DNA of 9,107 nt, taken from positions 1 through 9,107 of the forward strand of contig CBDTXZ010000125.1 of the NCBI GenBank assembly GCA_965364515.1. Reading direction: 5' to 3'. The stretch is from JAHEDH01 sp965364515 (GTDB lineage Bacteria > Actinomycetota > Acidimicrobiia > Spongiisociales > ZC4RG35). Positions 1 to 5,884 of this stretch are shown one piece after another (the first letter of the stretch is position 1; each line of letters starts with the position of its first letter). A model generated the notes under the pieces. That model had not been told where the DNA came from. It searched no databases and saw nothing but the letters and a program-made list of their open reading frames with translations. A program made the translations under genes and the position numbers.

Positions 1-986
1 TGATGCTGGCCCTCTCCGGCGAAGGCTATGGACAGCACCTCTCCGTGGGCGCCTTCCTCCATCAGCCAGACGGCGGGGTACTTCATGGTCAGTTTGGATC
101 CGAGGTTGCCGTCGACCCATTCCATGGTGGCGTTCTTGTAGGCGGCGGCGCGCTTGGTGACGAGGTTGTAGACGTTGTTCGACCAGTTCTGGATCGTGGT
201 GTAGCGGCAGCGGCCGCCTTCCTTCACCACGATCTCGACCACGGCGGAGTGGAGCGAGTCCGAGGTCCACACCGGCGCGGAGCAGCCCTCGACGTAGTGC
301 ACGAACGCTCCCTCGTCGACGATGATCAAGGTCCGTTCGAACTGGCCCATGTTCTCGGCGTTGATCCGGAAGTAGGCCTGGAGGGGCTGGTCGAGGACCA
401 CTCCGGGCGGCACGTAGATGAACGACCCGCCGGACCAGACGGCAGAGTTGAGGGCGGCGAACTTGTTGTCGTTGGGAGGGATGATCGTGCCGAAGTACTC
501 CTGGACGATCTCGGGATACTCCCGGACGGCGGTGTCCATGTCGCAGAACAGCACGCCGAGCTCCTCGAGGTCTTCGCGGTTGCGGTGGTAGACGACCTCG
601 CTCTCGTACTGGGCGGTGACACCGGCCAGGTACTTGCGCTCGGCTTCGGGGATGCCGAGCTTCTCGTAGGTCTCCTTGATGGACTCGGGGACCATGTCCC
701 AGTCCTTGGACTGACCCTCGGTCGGTTTGATGTAGTAGTAGATGTCGTCGAAGTCGATGTCTTCGAGGGAGCCGCCCCCGCCCCAGGTCGGGAGTGGCTT
801 CTTGAGGAAGCGTTTGTACGCCTTCAGGCGGAAGTCCAACATCCACTCGGGCTCGCGCTTCATCGCCGACATCTCGCGGATGATCGCTTCGTTCAAGCCC
901 TTCTTCGGCTTGAACACGTAATCGTCTTCGGTGTCGTGCCATCCCAGCTTGTAGGAGCCGAGGTCGATGTCGACGGTTGCGGTCAT
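1..986 (-). CDS. sufB: SufB, Fe-S cluster assembly scaffold (partial, 3' end outside window)
   Basis: SufB is a core subunit of the cytoplasmic SufBCD scaffold, on which Fe-S clusters are assembled from persulfide sulfur and iron. The 328 visible residues form a continuous reading frame that runs off the left edge; the family is usually about 470 residues, so roughly 70% is present. Recognisable SufB stretches are the N-terminal GLNEAIIREMSAMK region, EPEWMLDFRLKAYKRF, the PTWGGGG/YYYIKP segment, and the beta-helix core with YVPPGVVLDQPLQAYFRIN, HYVEGCSAP (Cys235) and NWSNNVYNLVTKRA. The EGC site, a known intein insertion point in mycobacterial SufB, is uninterrupted here. The ATG at 986 gives the expected MTATVDIDLG-type start and has a purine-rich GAGAGAAG upstream. 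sufD, sufC and the cysteine desulfurase probably follow to the left. It lies on the same strand as a micro-protein gene 115 bp upstream and may share its promoter. Identification is by memory of the family and is very secure. Confidence 0.97.
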   Translation of the reverse strand, partial: MTATVDIDLGSYKLGWHDTEDDYVFKPKKGLNEAIIREMSAMKREPEWMLDFRLKAYKRFLKKPLPTWGGGGSLEDIDFDDIYYYIKPTEGQSKDWDMVPESIKETYEKLGIPEAERKYLAGVTAQYESEVVYHRNREDLEELGVLFCDMDTAVREYPEIVQEYFGTIIPPNDNKFAALNSAVWSGGSFIYVPPGVVLDQPLQAYFRINAENMGQFERTLIIVDEGAFVHYVEGCSAPVWTSDSLHSAVVEIVVKEGGRCRYTTIQNWSNNVYNLVTKRAAAYKNATMEWVDGNLGSKLTMKYPAVWLMEEGAHGEVLSIAFAGEGQH

Positions 987-1040
987 GTGAAGCTTCTCTC
1001 TCGCGGGTAGGCCGCGAATCGTGTTGACGTCTTCATCTCA

Positions 1041-1053
1041 GGCTCGACGAGCC
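1041..1053. other. Short hairpin in the sufB leader
   Basis: GGCTC-GAC-GAGCC is a perfect 5-bp stem with a 3-nt loop, adjoining the 8-bp palindrome AGCCGGCT at 1050-1057. It sits between the micro-protein stop and the sufB start, so it would be in the sufB leader if the two genes share a transcript. No role can be assigned. It may be chance in GC-rich DNA. Confidence 0.3.
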
Positions 1054-1088
1054 GGCTTGGGTCCCGTTCGCCTCCCGAGCTTCTTGTC

Positions 1089-1112
1089 TGCGGGGCCAGA
1101 CTCAGCCCCGCA
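1089..1112 (-). terminator. GC-rich hairpin over the micro-protein stop codon (possible attenuator)
   Basis: Read on the minus strand, TGCGGGGC and GCCCCGCA form a perfect 8-bp stem around an 8-nt loop, and the TGA stop of the 45-residue gene (1104-1102) lies in the loop. No U-run follows on either strand, so this is not a classical intrinsic terminator. Its position, directly after the micro-protein and before sufB, would suit partial termination, transcript processing or 3'-end protection. The structure is seen in the sequence; the role is inferred. Confidence 0.4.
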
Positions 1113-1239
1113 CGTCCGAGGCGGTGGCTCGTCCCTTGGTGCCGCCTCCATCCCGCCGCCGCATCTTCGCAATGAATGCGACCACGGCAGCTCCGACGGC
1201 TGCGATGCCTTTCTGGCTCTTCACGTTGGGGTCGCTCAT
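1102..1239 (-). CDS. 45-residue one-helix micro-protein upstream of sufB
   Basis: I do not recognise this gene, but it is well supported as translated. An AGGAG Shine-Dalgarno (1247-1251) stands 7 nt before the ATG, and a promoter with matched spacing lies just upstream. The protein begins MSDPNVKSQK. A hydrophobic, Gly/Ala-rich segment (about residues 11-24, GIAAVGAAVVAFIA) follows, then a strongly basic KMRRRD stretch and a polar Gly/Thr/Arg tail. By the positive-inside rule this would be a short transmembrane or membrane-dipping helix with its C-terminus in the cytoplasm. It lies between the divergent regulator promoter and sufB, on the sufB strand, and its stop codon falls in the loop of a hairpin. 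It could be a membrane micro-protein linked to Fe-S or redox stress, or a leader peptide. No function should be assigned from sequence. Confidence 0.6.
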   Translation of the reverse strand: MSDPNVKSQKGIAAVGAAVVAFIAKMRRRDGGGTKGRATASDVRG

Positions 1240-1272
1240 GTCGAGGCTCCTGCCTTCCGGGGTGGTACTCAA

Positions 1273-1301
1273 AGGTTACTTGAAACATAGCTATACCTCA
1301 A
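1273..1301 (-). promoter_or_regulatory. Promoter for the micro-protein/sufB direction
   Basis: On the minus strand TTGAGG (1301-1296), a 17-nt spacer and TAACCT (1278-1273) make a sigma-70-like promoter with a good -35 and a weak -10. Transcription would start near 1266, about 27 nt before the micro-protein ATG. That length leaves room for its Shine-Dalgarno. The -35 box is one arm of the palindrome. Confidence 0.4.
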
Positions 1302-1308
1302 ATAAACT
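1280..1308 (+). promoter_or_regulatory. Promoter for the MarR-family gene
   Basis: TTGAAA (1280-1285), a 17-nt spacer and TAAACT (1303-1308) form a sigma-70-like promoter that matches the consensus at five of six -35 positions and four of six -10 positions. Transcription would start near 1315, about 30 nt before the GTG start. Its -35 box is the other arm of the palindrome, so it overlaps the opposing promoter almost completely. Confidence 0.5.
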
Positions 1309-1346
1309 CTTCACGTCGTGATTCCCTGACGCTGGAAGGAGCGGTC

Positions 1347-1883
1347 GTGGCAGATCGTATGGACAACGTTCTCCAGGAGTGGGGCCGCAGGCGGCCCGAT
1401 CTCGACACGTCCGGTCTCGAAGTGGTTTCCCGGGTGCTTCGGGCGGCTCACTTTCTCCAGGGCGCCCTGGACGACATCGCCGCCTCCTACGGGCTGAGTC
1501 ACCAGGGAGATCTCGACGTTCTCACAGAGATCTATCGGGCGAGTCACGAGCGGGACCTCACCCCGACAGAGCTCGCCGGCGCACTCCTCTTGACGGCGGG
1601 CGGGATGACGGTTCGACTCCATCGATTGCAGGACGCCGGCCTGATCGTTCGCACGCCGAACCCCCGTGACGGCCGGGGCGTGTTCGTTCGACTGACGCCA
1701 GCCGGGACCGAGATCGCCGAACACGCACTCTTCACGCTGCTCGAGGCCCAGGTCACGAGCATCGAGGGCCTCGACGAAACCGAGCGCACACAACTCGCCG
1801 GTCTGCTCCGCAAGGTGCTCGAAGGCCTGGGTGACGTTCCTGCGTTCCGGCCGCCGATCTCGGTCGTCAGAGGCGAGACATAG
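1347..1883 (+). CDS. MarR-family transcriptional regulator
   Basis: This 178-residue protein has the MarR layout: an N-terminal helical dimer arm (about 22-48), a winged helix-turn-helix (about 50-120) and C-terminal dimerisation helices. Visible signatures are LTPTELAGALLLTAGGMTVRL (helix-turn-helix with recognition helix near 83-97) and the wing RDGRGVFVRLTPAG, typical of actinobacterial MarR proteins. GTG at 1347 is chosen because GGAAGGAG lies 5 nt upstream; ATG at 1359 is the alternative. There is no cysteine anywhere, so it cannot hold an Fe-S cluster through Cys and is not a SufR-type sensor in spite of its place beside sufB. MarR proteins usually respond to small molecules, and it probably represses itself and perhaps the divergent transcript through the intervening palindrome. 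The ligand cannot be predicted. Confidence 0.93.
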   Translation: MADRMDNVLQEWGRRRPDLDTSGLEVVSRVLRAAHFLQGALDDIAASYGLSHQGDLDVLTEIYRASHERDLTPTELAGALLLTAGGMTVRLHRLQDAGLIVRTPNPRDGRGVFVRLTPAGTEIAEHALFTLLEAQVTSIEGLDETERTQLAGLLRKVLEGLGDVPAFRPPISVVRGET

Positions 1884-2007
1884 ACCGACATCTCCACCCA
1901 CACATGCCGCTGATTCGACCGAACGGGCAGCCGATCGAGCGCGGCGCGTCGGGCCGGTGTCGCAGGAGGTCACGCCTCGAGTAGGGCCGTCGACGGGCTA
2001 GCGTGCT

Positions 2008-2033
2008 GTGAGAGGCGACCTTTCGCCTCTCAC
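2008..2033. terminator. Strong hairpin after the MarR gene
   Basis: GTGAGAGGCGA and TCGCCTCTCAC form a perfect 11-bp stem with a CCTT loop, the most stable-looking hairpin in the window. It is followed by TTCTCG, not a real U-run. It lies 124 bp after the MarR stop and about 100 bp before the glycosyltransferase start, so it most simply separates the two units as a terminator. It could instead be a 5'-leader element of the downstream operon. The rest of 1884-2135 shows no convincing gene and no clear sigma-70 promoter. Confidence 0.5.
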
Positions 2034-2135
2034 TTCTCGAAGCGGCGTCTCCCTGTCATCACCAGGCTCACCTGCCTTGTCGAGTGATCGCCACCCGGCT
2101 CGCCACCGTGCGAGCCGCCACCGAAGGAGATCACC

Positions 2136-3323
2136 GTGGAGACGACAGTCGACGATGTTTCCATCGCGTTCGTCAGCACCTATCCACCGACCGTCTGCGG
2201 GCTCGCGACCTACACCGAATCACTGCTCGGAGCCATCGCCGGCAATCGAGGAGTCGGTTCTCGACTCGGTGTGGTCGATGTCGGAGCAGACGACCGACAC
2301 GTTGACGCAGGTGTTGTCGTTCACCGTCACCTCGCCGGCAGTGCTCGCTCACTCGATCGAGCCGCCGAGGTGCTGAACGGCTACGAGACCGTGTCGATCC
2401 AGCATGAGTTCGGGATCTTTGCCGGACCTGATGGGGGAGAGGTGCTGGATCTGATCGAGGCGATCACCGTTCCTACCGCGGTCACCTTTCACACGGTGCT
2501 CGACGCCCCGACCCGGCGTCAACGGGCAATCGTTGATCGGCTCGCCCTCGAGGCAGATCGACTGGTGGTCATGAGTGACACCGGATCGCAGCGATTGACA
2601 CGGCGGCACGGGATCGACCCGGAGCGGATCGATGTCATCCCCCACGGAGCCAACACCCTGTTCGCCGGACCATCGCTGGTTGCAGGCGACAGACCGCTGG
2701 TGCTCACGTGGGGGCTGATCGGACCCGGCAAGGGCCTGGAATCGGCGATCCGGGCATTCGGCGACCTCGTCGATCTCGACCCGTCGCCTCGATACCTCAT
2801 TGCGGGCGCCACTCATCCCCAAGTGAAGGAGCACGACGGCGAGTCCTACCGGGAGACCCTCTTCGGGTTGGTCGCCGATCTCGGCTTGGAACACATCGTG
2901 CAGTTCGACGATCGCTACCTCGACAGGGTCACACTCGCTCGCCTGGTCCGCAGCGCCGACCTGGTGCTGCTGCCGTACGACTCGACCGAGCAGGTGACCT
3001 CCGGTGTGCTCGCCGAGGCGATCGCCGCGTCAAAGCCGGTGGTCGCGACACGATTCCCGCACGCAGTGGAACTGCTCTCAGGGGGCGCCGGCCTGACGAC
3101 GACACACGGCGATGTGGGCGCGTTGACAGAAGCGATCCGGCTCGTCCTGACCGACGACGACGCACGCCGGAGCATGGGAGGACATGCGAGTCGGATGGCC
3201 GACGGATGGTTCTGGCCCTCGATCGGTCGCAGGTTCTCCGGTCTCATGGCGGACATGGCTCATGAACGACGCGTGTTCGGCGCCCGTCCGGTCTCGAACA
3301 CACCGGTGCCCAGTGTCGCGTGA
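2136..3323 (+). CDS. GT4-type glycosyltransferase (GT-B fold), first gene of the carbohydrate operon
   Basis: This 395-residue protein looks like a retaining GT-B glycosyltransferase of the GT4 group, transferring sugar from a nucleotide-sugar donor in the cytoplasm. GTG at 2136 is preceded by AAGGAGA with a 5-nt gap. The N-terminal Rossmann domain starts at once (IAFVSTYPPTVCGLATYT, residues 10-27) and carries HEFGIF (90-95) and FHTVL (118-122). The donor domain has IPHGAN (168-173), WGLIGPGKGLE (192-202) and the C-terminal TSGVLAEAIAASKPVVAT segment (288-305), with Glu285 and Glu294 near the usual EX7E site but one residue further apart. Proteins of this clade are, as I recall, often fused in other phyla to the kind of domain encoded by the next gene; here they are separate. 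Donor and acceptor are unknown; a mannosyl donor is a guess from the GH130 gene in the same operon. Confidence 0.88.
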   Translation: METTVDDVSIAFVSTYPPTVCGLATYTESLLGAIAGNRGVGSRLGVVDVGADDRHVDAGVVVHRHLAGSARSLDRAAEVLNGYETVSIQHEFGIFAGPDGGEVLDLIEAITVPTAVTFHTVLDAPTRRQRAIVDRLALEADRLVVMSDTGSQRLTRRHGIDPERIDVIPHGANTLFAGPSLVAGDRPLVLTWGLIGPGKGLESAIRAFGDLVDLDPSPRYLIAGATHPQVKEHDGESYRETLFGLVADLGLEHIVQFDDRYLDRVTLARLVRSADLVLLPYDSTEQVTSGVLAEAIAASKPVVATRFPHAVELLSGGAGLTTTHGDVGALTEAIRLVLTDDDARRSMGGHASRMADGWFWPSIGRRFSGLMADMAHERRVFGARPVSNTPVPSVA

Positions 3324-3378
3324 CGAATGGACTCAGGGATCGGGGCATCCATCCTCGCTGCGATACGCAGGGTTTCCG

Positions 3379-4398
3379 ATGCCTCGCTTCGACCATCTTC
3401 GCACCCTGACCGACTCGACCGGGCTGTGGGAACACGCACGATTCTCGACGCCGCGGGTCGATCACGGCTATTGCACCGACGACAACGGCAGGGCGCTGGT
3501 GGTGGTGTCGCGTCATGACGGATCGTCGCAGGACCTGACCGATCTCGCCGCCCTCTACCTCGGGTTCGTGTTGGAAGCACGCACCGCAACCGGGGCCTTT
3601 CGAAACCGGCGGAGTGCAAACGGGGCATGGCAGGACGACGGCGGAAGCGACGACAGCCAGGGGCGAGCATGGTGGGGACTCGGTGCCGCAAGCCACTCGG
3701 CACCGAGCGGGTGGATGCGTCGAGCGAGCGCCAGTGCCTTCGACACGTCGGAGGCGTTCGAATCCCCCCACCTTCGCGCCAACGCCTATGCGGCGCTCGG
3801 CGCCGTCGAGATGCTCGTCGGCGATCCGGCTCACGGTGCGGCCCGTGACCTGCTCGCACGCACGTCTGGCGTCATCGCCCAGGCCGCCCGCAGTGCCATC
3901 CCGTGGCCGGAAGCCCGACTGACCTACGACAACGCCCGTGTGCCAGAGGCGCTGCTCGCCGCGGGAACCGCGCTCTCGGACCACAGCCTCGTCGCCACCG
4001 GGCTCCGGCTGCTCGATTGGCTGGTTGCCGTCGAGACCAGCGACGACCATTTCAGCTTCACGTCGACCGGCGGCCAGTCCGTCCTCCAACCTCGACCCGG
4101 ATACGACCAGCAGCCCATCGAAGCCTGGGCGATGACCGATGCGTGCCACCGGGCCTGGACGATCACCGGTGACGAGGTGTGGCGACTGAGGGCGCTCAGG
4201 GCGACCCGGTGGCTGCTCGGGAGCAACGACGCCGGCATGGTGCTGTACGACCGAGACACCGGAGCTACCTGCGACGGGTTGCAGGACGGCTCGGTCAACG
4301 AGAACCAGGGGGCGGAATCGACCCTTGCCGGAATCGCAGCGCTCCAGGTCACGGCCAGAATCGACGCCCAGCCCGACGACCTGATGTCTCGCAGATGA
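3379..4398 (+). CDS. Putative (alpha/alpha)-toroid carbohydrate-active protein linked to GT4 and GH130
   Basis: This is a protein of about 339 residues with regularly spaced helices and highly conserved-looking polar motifs: GYCTDDNGRAL (30-40), WQDDGGSDDSQGRAWWGLG (84-102), YDNARVPEALL (183-193), YDQQPIEAWAMTDACHRAW (242-260) and CDGLQDGSVNENQGAES (298-314). Repeated helical pairs with acidic or aromatic loops fit the helical barrel used by several glycoside hydrolases, phosphorylases and sugar epimerases. Homologues are, as I recall, usually just annotated as glycosyltransferase because they occur fused behind a GT4 domain. Start choice is uncertain. ATG 3379 has AGGG 6 nt upstream and directly precedes the conserved PRFDHL block. 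The frame is open upstream, and GTG 3313, which would overlap the GT4 gene by 11 bp, is possible. Its stop overlaps the next start (ATGA). The reaction is unknown; the many Asp and Glu residues suggest catalysis more than simple binding. Confidence 0.72.
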   Translation: MPRFDHLRTLTDSTGLWEHARFSTPRVDHGYCTDDNGRALVVVSRHDGSSQDLTDLAALYLGFVLEARTATGAFRNRRSANGAWQDDGGSDDSQGRAWWGLGAASHSAPSGWMRRASASAFDTSEAFESPHLRANAYAALGAVEMLVGDPAHGAARDLLARTSGVIAQAARSAIPWPEARLTYDNARVPEALLAAGTALSDHSLVATGLRLLDWLVAVETSDDHFSFTSTGGQSVLQPRPGYDQQPIEAWAMTDACHRAWTITGDEVWRLRALRATRWLLGSNDAGMVLYDRDTGATCDGLQDGSVNENQGAESTLAGIAALQVTARIDAQPDDLMSRR

Positions 4399-5864
4399 CG
4401 CTGATCGACGTGACGCGCTCCGATGTGCGTCTGGCCCCCGATCCCCGCAGACGCATCGCCAAGCCGTACCTCCCCGCCGAGCAGGCCGGGCACGAGGGTG
4501 CGAGCCGTGTGGAGGCGATGGTCGACCGGATCCTGGCGATGTCGCCCGAACAGGTCGACCGGTCGCTGGACGAGGTCAGGGCAGGCTTCACGGGACGACA
4601 TGCCGATCTCGACGGGATCCTGCACCGGGGATTCTCCGCCGTGACCCATGCGGTGCACGATCCGGCCGGGATCTCCGACGACATGCGACGCCTCATCGGC
4701 GCCTACTTCATGCACGAATACTCGATCGAGGGCGCCGCACTCACCAACCCTTCGATCGTGCCGGCCCTCGACCAGTCCGATGCTCCTTCCGGCACGATGC
4801 GCATGATCGTGAGTCTGCGGGCCGTGGGCGAAGGCCACGTCTCGTCGATCGAGTTCCGAACCGGGCTGATCGGCCCCCGCGGAAGCATCGAACTGGAGAC
4901 GCCCGGAGACCCCACGATCGGAAGCCGTCGGCCACCCGTGTTCGACAGGGCACTGTTCACCAGCAAGCTCGACGAGATGGGCGCTGCGACCGAGCTCGTC
5001 GATCGGGCCTTGAGTCGTCTGTCCGATCGATTCACCATGGGCGACCTCGAAGTCGCCCTGGAGGAACTCGAGCGCCAGGAAGGGTTCTCGAACGCGGTCC
5101 AGCACGTCAGCCAGGAGATGCATTGGCTCGCCTCGTCCAACTACGAGGTCGGCTTCCCGGATGCCTCGAAACTGTCCGAGCGGGTGCTGTTCCCGAGCGG
5201 CCCATCGGAGAGCCGGGGCATGGAGGACGCCCGGTTCGTCCGGTTCACCGAACCAGACCGATCAATCGTCTACTACGCCACGTACACGGCCTACGACGGC
5301 TTCAGCATCCTCCCCCAACTCATCGAGACCACCGACTTCCAGACGTTCCGGATCGCCACGCTCAACGGAAGGGCGGCACGCAACAAGGGGATCGCCCTGT
5401 TCCCGCGACGCATCGACGGCCGCTACGCGGCACTCAGCCGCTCCGACGGCGAGAGCAACCACCTCATGGTCTCCGATCACGTCCGTTTCTGGCACGAGTC
5501 ACAACGAATCCAGATGCCCCGACAGCCGTGGGAACTCGTGCAGATCGGCAACGCCGGTTCTCCGATCGAGACCGACGCGGGGTGGCTGGTGGTGACACAT
5601 GGAGTCGGCCCGATGCGCCGATACGTCCTCGGAGCCATTCTCCTCGACCTCGAAGATCCATCTCGTGTGATCGGCCACCTGGAGGATCCGCTCTTGGAGC
5701 CGGACGAGACAGAACGCGACGGCTACGTGCCCAACGTCGTGTACTCGTGCGGGTCCATCGTCCACGACGGCGATCTTGTGATCGCATACGGCGCTTCGGA
5801 CACGTCGACGAGGTTCGCTTCGATGCCGGTCGACGGCGTGCTCGGTGCCCTGACGCGGCGCTGA
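4395..5864 (+). CDS. GH130-type glycoside phosphorylase/mannosidase
   Basis: GH130 enzymes are five-bladed beta-propellers that phosphorolyse or hydrolyse beta-mannosides by inversion. The 489-residue product has an N-terminal helical region of about 240 residues, then the propeller: SRGMEDARF (273-281), YYATYTAYDGF, NKGIALFPR (330-338), QIGNAGSPIET (383-393), HGVGPMRRY (402-410) and ERDGYVPNVVYSCG (440-453). Asp278 in the GMEDAR motif corresponds to the family's catalytic acid (EDPR in many members). Basic residues near the later motifs may bind phosphate, but I cannot tell phosphorylase from hydrolase. ATG 4395 overlaps the upstream stop as ATGA, indicating translational coupling. The enzyme is longer than minimal GH130 proteins because of its N-terminal extension. 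There is no signal peptide, so the substrate is intracellular, perhaps the product of the neighbouring transferases. Confidence 0.86.
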   Translation: MTLIDVTRSDVRLAPDPRRRIAKPYLPAEQAGHEGASRVEAMVDRILAMSPEQVDRSLDEVRAGFTGRHADLDGILHRGFSAVTHAVHDPAGISDDMRRLIGAYFMHEYSIEGAALTNPSIVPALDQSDAPSGTMRMIVSLRAVGEGHVSSIEFRTGLIGPRGSIELETPGDPTIGSRRPPVFDRALFTSKLDEMGAATELVDRALSRLSDRFTMGDLEVALEELERQEGFSNAVQHVSQEMHWLASSNYEVGFPDASKLSERVLFPSGPSESRGMEDARFVRFTEPDRSIVYYATYTAYDGFSILPQLIETTDFQTFRIATLNGRAARNKGIALFPRRIDGRYAALSRSDGESNHLMVSDHVRFWHESQRIQMPRQPWELVQIGNAGSPIETDAGWLVVTHGVGPMRRYVLGAILLDLEDPSRVIGHLEDPLLEPDETERDGYVPNVVYSCGSIVHDGDLVIAYGASDTSTRFASMPVDGVLGALTRR

Positions 5865-5884
5865 TCCGCCGGTGTGGGTCAGCG
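5859..5884. terminator. Shared convergent hairpin containing both stop codons
   Basis: CGCTGA (5859-5864) and TCAGCG (5879-5884) form a 6-bp stem around 14 nt. The last six bases of the GH130 gene are one arm, and the last six of the convergent GT4 gene are the other, because both genes end in CGC TGA. The spacer is only 14 bp, leaving no room for separate terminators. The stem lacks U-runs on either side, so its terminator role is tentative and the symmetry may simply reflect two common codons. Confidence 0.3.

Larger units (their letters stand above)
1273..1308. promoter_or_regulatory. 36-bp imperfect palindrome, candidate MarR operator
   Basis: The two 18-nt halves, centred between 1290 and 1291, match at 13 of 18 positions when one is reverse-complemented. 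The conserved arm pattern is AG.TTA.TTGA...ATAG. MarR-family dimers typically bind palindromes of 16 to 20 bp that overlap their own promoter. The inner 22 bp (1280-1301, TTGA-N3-ATAG and its mirror) is therefore the likeliest core site for the adjacent regulator. The region is notably AT-rich compared with everything around it. The symmetry is seen directly; binding by the neighbouring protein is inferred. Confidence 0.55.

Noticed and set aside
281..300. Possible intein insertion in SufB at the EGC site
   Set aside because: The sequence reads straight through EGCSAPVW as in intein-free SufB proteins.
3..1010. Long plus-strand open frame opposite sufB
   Set aside because: Composition rich in Val, Gly, Asp and His, as expected from the antisense of a GC-rich gene; the opposite strand encodes unmistakable SufB.
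1311..1973. Minus-strand open frame opposite the MarR gene
   Set aside because: Entirely antisense to a clear MarR protein; no start signal and no recognisable motif.
3184..3378. Start of the toroid gene at ATG 3184
   Set aside because: It would overlap the GT4 gene by 140 bp, and the extra residues are Ser/Arg/Pro-rich shadow sequence of GT4.
4179..4394. Start of the GH130 gene at ATG 4179
   Set aside because: The added residues are Arg/Gly-rich and lie in the shadow of the toroid gene; ATG 4395 makes the usual ATGA overlap.
3924..5123. Long minus-strand open frame opposite the toroid and GH130 genes
   Set aside because: It lies antisense to two genes with clear conserved motifs and shows no domain of its own.
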